A stretch of DNA of 64,000 nucleotides from Malurus cyaneus samueli. Its lineage: Eukaryota > Chordata > Aves > Passeriformes > Maluridae. The position numbers and the translations under genes are program-made. The notes beneath the pieces were generated by a model. The model had not been told where the DNA came from, made no database searches, and saw only the letters and a list, made by a program, of their open reading frames with translations. Positions 39,841 to 52,137 of the stretch are shown piece after piece (within the stretch, counting starts at the first letter, position 1; the number at the start of each line of letters is the position of its first letter). Location: positions 14,184,669 through 14,248,668 of the forward strand of contig CM019227.1 of NCBI GenBank assembly GCA_009741485.1, in the 5' to 3' direction.

Positions 39841-40225
39841 CTAAAATCCACTGACAGCTGTGGCTGTGATAGACTTTCCCTTAATCCGATTAGCTGCCGC
39901 CTCCCTGTTCGCGCCGGTTTCTGTGAGCAGTTACCATATTACGCTGCAATCTGCTGATTTCATCTGCACTGGCATCAGGCAGCCTTCAAAGAAAGTCTGG
40001 CCTCATAATAACAGGCTTTGAGAGCCAGGAATCTCCTCTCCACGCGTATGCACAAGCTGCTGTCTCTCAAATTGTAAAATCCCGACCGATGCAGGAATTC
40101 GGCTCTGAATGAGCAGGGCATTCCCACAAACAGCATCCTGAAACTGCTGCTACCCAAAAAAATTCTCTGCTCCACCTTGTCCTTTCTTTTTTTTCTTTTT
40201 TTCAGTTCTTACATTGCGACGCTTA
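39841..40225. promoter_or_regulatory. CpG-retaining candidate enhancer with homeodomain dimer site
   Basis: About thirteen CpGs fall between 39,887 and 40,217, including the cluster TTCGCGCCGG at 39,909-39,918, in a region otherwise nearly free of CpG. The block also contains the perfect paired-class homeodomain palindrome TAATCCGATTA at 39,882-39,892. No reading frame resembles a known protein. CpG retention plus a high-quality dimer site makes this the strongest single regulatory candidate in the window. The target gene and tissue are unknown. Confidence 0.42.
39882..39892. promoter_or_regulatory. P3-type homeodomain dimer site TAATCCGATTA
   Basis: The sequence is TAAT-CCG-ATTA: two inverted TAAT cores separated by three bases, the spacing bound cooperatively by paired-class homeodomain dimers. 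Each half reads TAATC(C/G), and the forward half is TAATCC, the preference of homeodomains with lysine at position 50 (OTX, GSC and PITX groups). An exact 11-base match is seen. Occupancy is inferred. Confidence 0.5.
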
Positions 40226-43200
40226 AATTTGCTGAGATGCTGAAAGAAAACTGCTCCTGGCCCAGCCTTCTGGCTCGTGGAAGAAAAAGGGAAATATCTC
40301 TTCAGATTTGAAGGAAAAAAAAGCAGCTTGTGTTTGAATACAGAAATTGTGTTCCTGTCTGCTCAGCTGCTCACTGGTGAGTGCTTGCACTCACATTTCT
40401 TGCTCCCAGCCATCCAAAGGGATGCACTGAGTGCTCCTCCTCTGCACGAGTGCACCAGCTTCTCAAACCCCTTCCTCACTCACAGCTAGATTTTGGGGGA
40501 AAAGGTCATAAAACCATTGAGAAGAACTTGACTCTAAGCAGCCTAGCTGACATTTGAAGAGAACTAAGTTTATATAGAAATTGTAGATTTAAGGTGGATC
40601 TTGGAAGTTCTTATCTTCTGATCGCAATGATTTTGTCCTTCTGGCCTTCAGCTAAAGGTCACAGAGGTAGCTTCCCAAAAAAATGCTGCCTAATTTCCTT
40701 TCTCCACCTACCAATTTTACAAGCATTTAAAAAAGATGTTATTACTTAAAAAAGGAAAAGGGAATGGCAGAGCACCAAGTCACAGAGGAATTTTTGGAAG
40801 AGACATGGAAATTAGGGCGCATAATACAGTATATAAATGCTGCGAGATGCCAGTTTAATGGTTAGGAAATGGGCAGCAGACTCATTCCAGGGAAAAGATG
40901 ATGTAGTCACTGTTCCTGAATGGTGCAACAAAGATTTTTCATCCTGTACATGCCCTTGGTCTCTGAGCAAGTGGTTTCCTTCTGAATCCAAGGAGCATGG
41001 CACTGTCAATGGGCAAAAGATGCAAAAGTAATTTTGCCAATGATTTGGACATTGCAGCATTTGCCTTTAATCTGTCTGGGTTTTTAAACCCAAACCAGCA
41101 AAATGACAAAAAGAACAACCAAAAGAACCAAACTTGTTTAATCTTCAGAATTACAGAAGCTTTGGTAGTTTGCTCTTTGGAAATTTTTCCAAAATTATCA
41201 TAAGCTCCCCTGAGGATGTTCCACATTGGCCAGTTACAATGAAAGAAACAATGGGATGGATTTGCTGACTCTGGGCAGTGCCTTCCCCTGAGCAGCTGAA
41301 CCCCCAACCAGCCCAGGAGTTCAGGTGTGGCAATGCAGCAATGAAACAATTTAAAATTTCACTTGCAGAAGAAGAATGAGCATTAGAGCAAGAAGGTACA
41401 ACTGTTCTCAGAGGATCATTTAACATTGACAGTTTCTTCTTTGCCATTTTCCACTTCCTCCAAAGCAGCCCACAGCTCTAAAGAGATTACAACCTCAAAA
41501 TTCAGGTCTAAGTATTACATGCAATCAAGCAGGGTGGTTTAACACTGTCAGCATTTCCCTTGTCCTAGTTTTTTGCAGATGCAGAATTTCAGCACATTTG
41601 ATAACTTAACTACCATCTTAGCTCTGATAGAAAGGCAAACTCCAGCAAAAAAAAAAAAATGGCCCTACCAAAGTTTTTTTTCCAGCTTGGCCCTAGCTGG
41701 CAGTTTAAGAGCCTTAAAATAAATATATATTGAAGCCAAAATCTCTTGCCTTATTTACAGCAGTAGGAATATGCATATAATGTACTGCTATAACTCAATA
41801 AAAATGTTCTGATTAATAATCAGGTTTAGACTTGACACTGAGAATTAAGACTAGAAAAAGAAATTGAAAATTTCTTTTACATGATCTGTCGTTCTTGGAA
41901 AAAGACAAGAAATTCCCTTCTGAGCTTGTTTTTTTTCCTCAGGATCTGAACAGAAATGTTGAAGCAACACCAAATCTGTACTGGAGTTACTGTGAGGGCA
42001 AAAAGTAGAAAACTGAGTACTTATTCCCCATGGGAACGTGGGAAACAAATGTGAAACTCAAAAATAAAAGAATATGATTACAAAAAATAAGCACTAAAAT
42101 GAAATGCTCTGACAATGGAAGGTTTCAAAATCATTTGTTACTTTTTTTTAGTTCCATAAAACAAATTTGTATTTGAGAAATGAGATTCTCTGAATAATCC
42201 AAACAACTCTTTCACTGTAGCAATGATTATTATCCTATTTAAATAAAAGACCTATGTTTCTGTAGTAATTATCATACCATATCCCTAATTAATTATTACT
42301 CAAAATATCTGTTAAAATTCTTGCCAACCATTTAGAAACAGGCGCAAATTATTCCCTTTGATCAGACTTGCATTGCTAAAGGCACATTAAAAATACAGAG
42401 AGAGTCTGGAAAAGCCTTACAAAATTGTCCATAAAGCCAGAATTATGTTAACTACTGCAGCAGCCCTTACTCTGCATATTCACAATTTGATTGCATATGA
42501 AGACAATTACTGGTTTTGGACAAGAGGTCAGCCCACACCCTCAACATTCACTTGTATACAGTTCAAAAGGAGATAATTGCCCTCTGATTTGAATGCATGA
42601 TGAAAGAAATTAAGGACAAAAAAAACCCCACAAGATTTGTGAGCTTTGAATCACGCTACAGTTAAACAGATGATAACAACTGCACGGATTCTGCAAGGCT
42701 GAATTCGACCTCTGGATATTTAGCATGCTGCCAAGTAGTTAATGAAGAGAAAATCTTGGCCAGAGAATGTGATGCTATGCTCCTGGTCCTCTGAAAAATT
42801 CTATGGATCTTTAATTCCCATGAACAGAATCTCATTTTTTAAATGATTCCTGTGAAAGACCCATGACAGCAAAGATAGATGCTTTTCACAATTCAAATTT
42901 GTGATGCTCCTGGACTCGGTCTTCGAGTCTCTGATGTTTCTTTCACTAAATCTCCTCTGGAGTTGCAATTTCTATGTCAGGATCCTAATTTCTAAAAAGA
43001 AATACAGGAATACTGTCTGTACATGTTTCCACTAAAGCTTTGAAACCAGTTTTAGAAGGTACTAAAAGCACAGATGAGATAGGTACTAAATAAGAACTCA
43101 TTAGCATCAGCCTGTCATTGACTTGACACCCTTTTAAAAAATTATTTTGCCAATTTCCATCCAAATTGTTCCAGGTTATTAAATAATTTCTGGTATTCTC

Positions 43201-44559
43201 TTAAATGAGAACAAGACTAAATTTAAACATGAAGCATGCTAGGGATGTGCTGATACCAGAGAGCAGTTGCATGTATGCAGGTCAAACTCATTTCAGCTCA
43301 GAACTTACAGAAAAAGCTGAGGCACTGGAGATGTTTTCCTGCCTCTGAATAATGCAGCTCGTGAAAACCCAGGAAAATATACTTTAAATCTTATGGCATC
43401 CTATCCACAAGAAAAAAAAAATTTTTTTCCTCAGATACCACAGTTCTTCATAAATACCCTCAGAGTCTCTCACAGGTCAGATAACACTTAAAAACCCCCA
43501 AAAGTATGAAAAGTACTGAGCTACAATGACACCCCTCATTCACTTGTTATATATTCAGATCAAATACTCCCCATTAATGAAAATATGATCTGTGGAAAAT
43601 TCCAGCGAGATTCAATCCAAGCAACAAAGAATTTCCCTATAGTTTATTAGGCCAACTTTTGAACTCAGCAGAAAAAACTCTGCCTTGTATCTAGTTCAAC
43701 AAAACAAAGCCAGGACACCTCCAAGGCTCTCTGGAGGTCTTGCTTAATTATGCAGATATTTCAGGCTCTGCTCTTGAGCTGCACAGAACAGCTGCAATGG
43801 ACAGATCCCTATTTTAAACCCTGAAATAAGATGTTACCACAAAAGAATATTTTAATCAGCTGCTAAAAAAGTGGTTGAGAGTCTGAACGGTATAAATAAC
43901 CAAGTCCAAATTTTAGAATGAATATTTTCCTCCAAAAATAGTTATATTGCAATAAAGAAGGCATGAGATTGGTTTCAATATAGTTATCTACATGAATCAA
44001 TCTAGAAGGAGGTAGGATTGCTCTAAAAAACCCCAAACAAAAACCACCAACAAAACCCCTCACCCCAAATCTAACACAAATTAGGGGGCTTCTCCCCCCA
44101 CCCCCCAATATGTAACATGTGATGCTCATGGGAGTTTTGTGCACTTCAAGAAAAGCATAAAAAGTAATTCCCATATGCTGCAGTTGCCAAAGGGAATTTG
44201 TTACATTCACTGATGTTAAATTAGGCCATTGTGTATACACTTCAGAAACAGAGGCAGGCCATAAAATCTCCTACATGTTATTGCTCGAGCATTCATTCCT
44301 CAGATTGTCTCTTTGCTGATATTAAAGTCTGAATGTTGTTCATCAGAGAGTGACTGATAATAAAGAAGTGATTGACAAACTTATTACTTGGCTTTAAAAA
44401 TAAGTTCTCCCAATTCAAAAGATTCTTCTCAAGTCCGGGGAGACGTGGTGTGTTCTTTGTAGCAGAAGGCTGTAATTGGAAAAAAAATAGACACAGAGGG
44501 GAAAAATAGACTTGGTTTGTGTTTAAACTGTGTAAATAACTGGGTACATGGTTCTTGGT
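40226..44559. other. AT-rich non-coding DNA
   Basis: No gene is recognised. Overlapping minus-strand frames at 40,939-41,447 lack domains. A P2-type homeodomain word TAATTAATTA lies at 42,286-42,295 in very AT-rich DNA, where it carries little weight. A C-rich/A-rich simple patch is at about 44,086-44,109. Confidence 0.65.
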
Positions 44560-45500
44560 AAAAACATCTTGCATGGCTTAGGGGGAACAGGAGGAGATGG
44601 GGGTTCTTTTCCTTCCTTCATCACCAATCTGGCCAGTTGGAGCAAGTGGGGTCACTCCATGGCTGCTGTGGTGGTGAAGTCAAATTTGGGCAGTGGCACA
44701 AGTGGATGTCCCTTGTCACCCAGGCATGCACACACCCTGTGCACACCCATTTAAACCCACCGAGCTGTTGAGAAGAGCAGTGATCCCACTGTCCCCTCCC
44801 AGTCCTCTTGCTTGGCCCCAGCCCGTTCTGTGCTGCCAGCAGCTGGGGAGCTGGATGGACTCCCTGGTGCTGAGGGAACCCTGCTGAGGGCACGAAGGCT
44901 GTGCTGGGACCAGCCTTTGGCAGCAGCAGCAGCAGCAGAGCTCCCTGCCTGACTGATGTGACTCCAACCAGCCTTGGGGACACTTCCCAGACTGTGTGTG
45001 CAGCCTCCAGCCATCTCCTGGTCACAATCTTGGGATGAGGACAGGACCCTGCCAGCAGAACACGATTCCCTATTCCCATACACTTATTCCTTACCTTTTG
45101 AGCTCTCTGAGCACTCATTGCAAGGTCAGAGAGGCAGCAGTGCTGTCACAAGGAAGCAGCAGCTGCAAGGCCAGCCATGCCTTCCTTGGAGCCATCCCAG
45201 AGCTGCCACTGCAGAGGTGCAAAGAATCCTTCAGTGCCAAGGGCCTGATTGAAAACTGCTTTTTGATTCATTTGGCTCCAAATTAAGGTCAGACCTGCTC
45301 ATTTTTTTTTACTTTCAATGAACTTTTAGCCTCAGGTCCCGAACAGCAAATGCACAGCAGATGTCAGGCACGCAGGCTGAACTTCAGCAGCTCCTCCTCT
45401 CCAGCACCAGCCACTGTTGCACCAAGGTCACTGAGATTCAGGCAGAGGATGGAGAGCCCTGACTGGCACAATCTGCAGCCAGAAAGTGCAGCATGTGCAT
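44560..45500. other. GC-raised stretch, no gene recognised
   Basis: GC content is clearly above the flanks and open frames are long on both strands (44,621-45,118 on -, 165 codons; 44,974-45,286 on +). The longest minus-strand frame contains a poly-leucine or poly-alanine run depending on frame, produced simply by the (CAG)6 repeat. No family is recognised, and overlapping frames of similar length on both strands argue against coding. It may be a low-complexity or decayed retroelement region. Confidence 0.4.
44921..44938. repeat. (CAG)6 trinucleotide repeat
   Basis: Six perfect CAG units, 18 bases, inside the GC-raised stretch. No coding context is supported. Confidence 0.95.
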
Positions 45501-47256
45501 AGGTGTTTGCAAAAGCACAGGCAGCCTTCAAGTCTCCTGACCTTGGGATAGTTCCCTGGAATTTGCCTCTTCAAAATTGCAGGCACCTAAAAACCAGAAA
45601 AAAACACAATCATATTATTAGGAGTTGTGTGATGGGATAATGCCAGCTCATTCCATGAGCTAAGTTCTATGTTTTTATTCAAAATGACTGAGCAAACAAT
45701 CTTTCTCAAGTCTCTCTCCCACCTCCCATTTTCTTTTAATTCTGGGCCAAGCCCAAATGCCCTGTCAGCCGTGTGCAGCTAACCTTCAATTTCTGTCAGC
45801 ATGGTTTACCATCAGCCTGAAATCCTCAATCATGAGCCTACACACCGTTACCTGGAGCAGCTGCTCTTTTCCTAGTTAACCTTTTAAACTATCAAAGCTC
45901 ATTTTTTACTCAGGGTCATCTTTCCTCTGCTTCCCCTTCTCTTATCCCTTTTTCTCCCTCACTCAATTACTCACGTGTGAGCTTAAAAGCATGTTAAATG
46001 GATTTATTTGGCTTACCCTCTTGGACTCACCAGCCCTTAATAAGCAGTAAATGTTTTGTTATTTAAGATAAACCATTGCCTATCTGTTTGTCTGCTTATC
46101 CAGCTGCATTTTATTTTCGGTTTGGATTATAATTTACAACTTGGGGTGCATAGCAAGGAGTGAATCCATCTTCCTGGGGATTCTGAAGGGGATTCAATAG
46201 TGTCCTGCCACATCCATGCACAAACTTATAAAGCCTTACAATTCCTCAGAGGGCGACAATAGAAAAGCTATTTCTAGGGAAGGCAGAGTCTACAACAATG
46301 CAGTGCTGTCTAGGACTCCAAAATCACAGCTACATCTCAGCAGCATCCTGCAGATTTTATTCATTTGAAGGGGAGCCAGGCCAGTGCAATGGCACAATGC
46401 AGCTTTTTGTCATGGCAAGTTGGGGTGAACAGGGTTTCTGACAAACAGTGAATTTGCCCTGGAAAAGAGTTTAGTTTTGGCTTGACAATCAGTATATATG
46501 AGTACTTTCCTTTAACATAGGTTAAATAAAAATTTACATATTTTTTAAAAAAAGCAGAGCCCTTGTCCTGCCTTATTCAGAAAGGAAAAACCGTAGGCAG
46601 TATTTTACTTGAACCCCTGCCCAACCTCTGACTTGTCTTTAGGTGACTTCTATTACTCACAGTAATAAAAAGACCATTATCTTGAAATTCAGGTACGCAA
46701 TTGAGATATTTCCAGATAGTTCAATGACATTCAAAATAAGTGGAAAAATATGCATATCGATTTTCCCTTTTGACAGCATTAAGATTTATTTACTCTTGAT
46801 GTTGCAGTGACCTCTAGTTTGTCTTGGTCAATACGTACCTCAAGGGTTGATAAACCTTAATATTCACCTCCATGAGAGTCAATATCCACTTTATAATATA
46901 AAAGCTATCCCATGGGACAAACATTAATATTGTCAAATAGATTCAGTCCCTCACCTCTTTCTTCTCTTAATGTGAAAAATGACCGAGCTTGAATAGTTGG
47001 CAAAATTGAGGCAAAGGAAAAAAAAAAGGCAATGAATTCTGACAAACTAAAGAATGTGCAAAATGTACCATTGACCTTTATCTAAAAGGACTCTGGATGA
47101 AATAATCATCGAGATTTGGGAATTAGAGAAGAGTCAGGCTGCTTTTTACAGGATAACTTCAAACTTGTTCTTGTAGAAATTTACCTACAACTAAAAACTC
47201 GGGATACAACTTGCCTGTTTCTGACTGACTCTTCTGCTGATGCTCTCCCCAAAAGG
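45501..47256. other. Non-coding DNA, weak conserved-element candidate
   Basis: No gene is recognised. 45,730-46,130 is repeat-free with mixed developmental-factor-like words (a CACGTG E-box near 45,974, and several TTAA/TTAAT words) and might be conserved. The remainder is AT-rich and unremarkable. Confidence 0.5.
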
Positions 47257-47340
47257 CACCAACAGATGGAAGGGGATGTTGATTTCCTTCCCAGAAGACA
47301 ACAACAGCTGGATGGGATGTTGTTTTCCTGGTACCACCAG
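47257..47340. repeat. Degenerate 42-bp tandem duplication
   Basis: Units 47,257-47,298 and 47,299-47,340 align over about 33 bases with a single-base gap and a handful of mismatches. CACCAACAGATGG pairs with CAACAACAGCTGG, followed by GGGATGTTGATTTCCT against GGGATGTTGTTTTCCT. It is an old local duplication. A plus-strand frame (47,116-47,400) reads through it as a repeated Q-x-x-D/E-G pattern but resembles no family. Confidence 0.75.
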
Positions 47341-47351
47341 ATTTCTGGTGG
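47334..47351. repeat. Perfect inverted repeat, 8-bp arms
   Basis: The arms CCACCAGA (47,334-47,341) and TCTGGTGG (47,344-47,351) flank TT at the end of the degenerate duplication. This could form a short hairpin and may mark the duplication boundary. No function is assigned. Confidence 0.85.
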
Positions 47352-50300
47352 ATCGTGCAGCTCTCAAAAATTCATTCTGGCTATTGTGAATTGTAATTAA
47401 CACTGCATGTGTCGGAGCTTCCTACAGAGACATCCACAGTCCAGAATAAAATCTAGGAATTTCGTAATTGCATTTCTCTTTTAACCATTCAGTTTGGCTG
47501 CTTTACCTCTGAGGGTATCCTAGGCTCTCCATGTTGTGCTCATTCTTGTAAAGGAACTTAACCAAGGGACAAAATAAGTTTCCACATAGTACAGAAAAAG
47601 AGTGTGAAGCCAGTTTTGACTGACTGCTATTGCCATTAAAATACAAGGGTTGGGGTCTTTTTTCAGAGTTTACTACAGTAAACATTTGGGAATTCCTCTC
47701 CTCAGGTAGCAGACACTGTGGGATGGGTTTTTTTTTAGGTTTTTTTTTTTTTGCAGTAGCTGCTGTCTGCCTCAGTGAGTGATGAACTGGCACTGGGCCA
47801 GGTTGACACATGCCTGTGTGTGCAGCTTTTAAGCTGAAGAGGGTTATCAGTGCAACTCAACTTTCTGCTAATCAATTCCTATATTTGAATTCCAATCCCC
47901 TGCACCAACAACAGCTGCTGCAGCCCAGAAAGGATCCACTGCAGGAACTGGACAAGGGGAAAAGTGTCCTGGTGTCCAACAGACTTGCAAATGCCCAAAG
48001 AGCTCTGAAGATTTTAAGAGATGATTTATATTGGGATGGTTGTAACTTATACTGGAAACTGGACCGGTGCCCAGGGCCAGGCTGAGTGTCATGAAAGCTT
48101 TGCATGTCCTCCCACACATTTCACTGTATAAACTGCTACATTCATGTTGAAAAATGCAAGGTTTTAAATAAAACACATGGTGTAGAACCATTTCCAGTTC
48201 TGCTCCACCACTAAAAACCTTAGGTAGTACATTTTTAATCAAATATTCTAGCCAGTTATTTGAGGTGCTTCCAGATCTATTTTTACTGTACAAATTAAAT
48301 TAGATAATTTATTTCCCAGACAAATTAAAGAACTAATGAACTTTCCAGAAGGGTCCATTTTAGTAGCAATCTTACTCTTAACTTCCATTAATAATATAGT
48401 GCATGGAAGTCTCCAGTTCATCTTTATGCTGATTATGGCATTTTGTATTCAATGGGTACCTCTTGGTCAGCAATAATGAAGACATAACAATAGAAGTTAA
48501 ATAAAATTCAGCAAGTATTTTCAGGTATGCATTTCTTCACTTGTAATTAAAGCTCCACTAATCTCTTTTAGAAGGGGTATTACCTGCACTATTGCAGCAC
48601 GTCACCTAAGCAGAATCGCTGTAAATCAGATAGTGAAGCAAAGCTCATTTTAAAACTACTTGAATCTATGTAAAGCTACTCACTAAACTTTAATACTTAC
48701 ATTGATTCTTCGGAGCAAGAAGGAAAATAATCAAATCTGAACTGCAGTTTAACAAAAAGTCCCACTGGACACAGCTGAAGCAAAGTCTTGCTGTGAAAAT
48801 TGCCAAACTAATGCACAACATTTTTTATTGCCAAAAGTTGGGGTTCTGCTCCACTGCCATGGTCTCTGACTGAAAGCTTGTCCAAAACAATCCCTGTGAT
48901 TAGGATACCTCTACTAATCTCCAGTCTAAAATTACTGGTAGCCAGTTCAGAGATATTGATCCTTGTTATCACCATTATTTGGTGCAAATCCTTTCCTTGG
49001 ACAGACCCTGAACTGTGTTCTGCAGGGTTATTTCCCTCATTGCCTTAATTCCACTTACTCTGCACCACACGAGATTTTCTAGGGTCAGAAAGAGAAGCCC
49101 TTCATCCTTTCTATGCTGGAACAACACCTTGTGTGTCTTCTCCACTTTCCTTCCTTTGAGGGCACAGCTGCAGAGCCAAAGGGAGAATTCCTGCTGGATT
49201 TTCCTCCTTTACCACTCCTCGTCAGTGGAGGAGAATAAAACCTCAGTTTTTATCACCAGAATTCAAAGTAAAGGTTAATTTCTGTGTCTGTGTCCCTGAT
49301 CAGACACAGAGACAGGAGATTCTGAACTCCTAACATGAACTTTCTCTCCATCTCACCCCCTTCCTCTCAAAGCTCATGTTGGAATTCTCTGCATGTGTTC
49401 ACTGTCCAGTGTTGCTAAAGGTGCTGCTGCTTTTCAGCTGAAAACCAGGAATCTTTCAATGGTTTCCCATTGGGCTGGGCTTCTCACATGAACAAATTTA
49501 CAGAAATTAATGAATTTTTTCATTAAGTTAAAAATAACTGCCTGTTTTTCCATGGAGAAACCAGCACATCTCCTTTTGAATACAGATTTTGCTTTTATAT
49601 TGCTTAAAAAAACACCAGGTTATACCATAACACAGTTAAGAATTTTCTGTGAAGTCAGGCTTGACTCTTAAATATCCAGTACCTCAGGAAAAGGTGATAT
49701 CTGGTGATCAGGGACCTTTTTGAGACACAGGAAACTGAAATTCAAGGGTTTATACTAAAGCAGAGTGGGAATGTTTATAAAATATGACATTTTTCACAGG
49801 ATAAGATGCCATTTCCTGCCCAGATCCAGACCCACTTACACATTTTCTTTTTTGGCACACGTACACAGGAGTCTGAAGAAACACTTGTAGTTATTTTTTG
49901 TGATGTGTATTTCTGAACACAAGCTGTGACATTAATCTAATGTGTGTCTCTCTGCATTAACCAATCAACAAATTCTTGAAATATTGCATTCCCAAAACTG
50001 AGTGCTGGAGGTTAGAATGCACTGAAAATGTCTGCTGATAATTTGTTTCTGCTCTTTCGCATGGGTGGGTAAAGTTTAAATATTTACTGTCTTTGTTACA
50101 TAAATGGTATTGTGCTTGGAATCGTTCTGAAGTTCTGCAGTCCAGATTTGTTCCAGAAAGTTATGATAGTCAAAAAAGTTTACAGTCAAACATTAAAACA
50201 AACAGATAAACAAATAATAACAGTATAGATTTTAGTTGCTGAATGCTGGTATTAGTGGCCAAAATATAAGAAAAAGCATAATTAGAGAATTCAGTTTTTC

Positions 50301-51984
50301 CCAGAGCAGTTCAACAGAGAGCCTGGAGGAGTTTACAGTCCCAGCAGTCCAGAAACGTGCTGCCTGTGTGTAAGTGGTTCCCCTACGGATCTGCTGCTGT
50401 CTGCTTTCTCTCTTCTCTCAGAGCAATCTTTAAGGGTCCAATAAATCCAAACACCAGTGAGAACAGCCTCTAACCTCATACTGAAGTCAGAATGTTCCAA
50501 GGAGAAGCAGTGAACAGAGGGAGACAAATGCTGAATAAAACCTTTGCACCCTCATGCAGCATCTCTGTCAGAATGGCAAAATCAGAAAAGGGGACCAAAA
50601 TCCCACAACAAAACAAGGCAGACATTTTCACTCACAGTTATCATTTACACCAGATAATTAATAAGATAAGCATTAGTAAAGAGCTTTTAGAGAATTCACA
50701 CATGGCTTTCCACGGCGTTTCCTTAGAAAGAAAAGCTTTCCACACTTTCCTTCACAGTTCCTCGGTGATTTAGGTCTCAGGCACTACACAAGGACAGAAC
50801 TCCTCCACTTTCCCAATGCACTGGATGGAGCCTGGCTCTTCCAGGAGATAAATGCCACGGAAGTATGAAAATGCCAATAATTAACCTGTTATCCCAACTC
50901 CCAGACTTTGTGCAGTCCTTCCATGGCTAAAGACTCTGGGCAGGGGTCAGAGGATGCACCTTGGAGGAAAAGGGTTAGAGAGCCCCTTTCACAGCAGATT
51001 CCCACACCCCAGGAATTCATGAAAAGAAATGCAGTGCCCTGTAAGGCACAGCTTCCCCCAGCAAGCTCTGTCTGCAGCAGAACCCACAAGCACGACTAGA
51101 AATGGATTTTTTTTTTTAAGGAAACAGCCTGAAGTCTGTGTTTCTACCACGGATCCAAATTTTGACACCAAAAACTACAAAGTTGGCTTCAAGACATTAA
51201 ATAATTTTTCATTTATCTCCTGAAGGTGTGATACAGACCAGATTTAAATGCCTGCATTTTCTTTAAAGGATTTTCTAAGATACCAAATAATAAAGCAAAG
51301 GAGCTGACATTGAAAAAAAAAACAAGCAAGCAGGAAAGCTCCCAAACATCCTTGGGAACAAACCTGAAGGAAAAATATTGATGTTTTATTTAGAATAAAA
51401 CCCAGTACAGAAGGCTCAGTTCATGCTGGCACCATCCCTTGCTGCTGAATTATAAACCTCTCAGAAACCAAGGCTATAATTACAGCTGGGTGACACTTGA
51501 ACTTTCCATGGCCAAACATTCCACAGGACATAATTCCTGAGTGAGATTTCATGGCACCGTTGTAAAGCCTTGAACTTCTTCCATCATATTGGACTTTTGT
51601 GATCTCCTTTTGCCAAGACGTAAATGAATAATTATTGGTCAGTAATGATAAAAGTTAATTACTTTCCTTTTTAGCAGTTGAATCAGTAAGAATCTCACTC
51701 TGTATTGTTGGTGCTGAGGCAGAGGCTGGAGGAGAGTGCCCAGCAGTGTTATCTGCAATGTTTTGTTACAGCCAGTGATAGCTCCTGGTTTAGAGGAGAG
51801 GGCATTTCATATCTTCCCTTGCTTTCAATCACATCTTTTCATTAGTGATGGCTGAACCTCAAAACCAGCTGGAGATGGGGTAGATGAGCACTTATAAGCC
51901 TGGATGGTTATCTGGAGCTTATCTGAACAACTTTTATCAGCGAAATTGCAATGGGAATTTCACAAGAACAGTTTTTCTGGTTCT
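47352..51984. other. Non-coding DNA without recognised content
   Basis: No gene is recognised in this stretch. Overlapping frames at 47,503-48,293 and 50,889-51,223 carry no domain. Short homopolymers occur near 47,728-47,752. Confidence 0.65.
49281..49310. repeat. Short hairpin-forming inverted repeat
   Basis: TCTGTGTCT (49,281-49,289) and AGACACAGA (49,302-49,310) are perfect reverse complements around a 12-base loop. It sits in unremarkable DNA with no terminator context. Confidence 0.85.
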
Positions 51985-52000
51985 TCCTTTTCCTGATTAG

Positions 52001-52103
52001 GTACTGTGAGAGCCTGTCTGCTGCTGCATGCAGGACCCAGCCTTGCTGCAGTCAGAATGGGAACCAAACCTGCTCATTTCATCTGGTTTTCCAAGTGTCT
52101 TAG
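52001..52103 (+). pseudogene. Possible orphan terminal exon, EGF-like cysteine pattern
   Basis: A strong polypyrimidine tract ending TTTTCCTGATTAG (AG at 51,999-52,000) is followed by an open frame starting with one split-codon base and then TAC at 52,002, running 33 codons to TAG at 52,101-52,103. The product begins YCE and continues with a C-x4-C-C-x-x-NG-x-x-x-C arrangement (cysteines at residues 2, 10, 15, 16 and 24, with NG at 19-20). This recalls the end of one EGF repeat followed by the first three cysteines of another (C-x-x-x-PC-x-NGG-x-C). An extra cysteine, a single G instead of GG and the stop before cysteines 4-6 are all against an intact EGF domain, and no usable donor follows. 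AATAAA lies at 52,132-52,137. It could be an alternative last exon, a decayed exon or chance. Confidence 0.2.
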
Positions 52104-52131
52104 GGGATGCAAAAATTAGCACATTGGAGCA

Positions 52132-52137
52132 AATAAA
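52132..52137 (+). terminator. Polyadenylation signal AATAAA near the possible exon
   Basis: A canonical AATAAA lies 29 bases after the TAG of the possible terminal exon. Such hexamers are common by chance in AT-rich DNA. It matters only in combination with the upstream acceptor-like sequence and open frame. Confidence 0.2.

Noticed and set aside
42286..42295. TAATTAATTA, a P2-type homeodomain dimer word
   Set aside because: It lies in extremely AT-rich DNA where such words are expected by chance, with no supporting CpG retention or motif cluster.
44621..45118. 165-codon minus-strand frame with a poly-leucine run
   Set aside because: The run comes from the (CAG)6 repeat, and other frames over the same bases are also long on both strands. 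No family is recognised.
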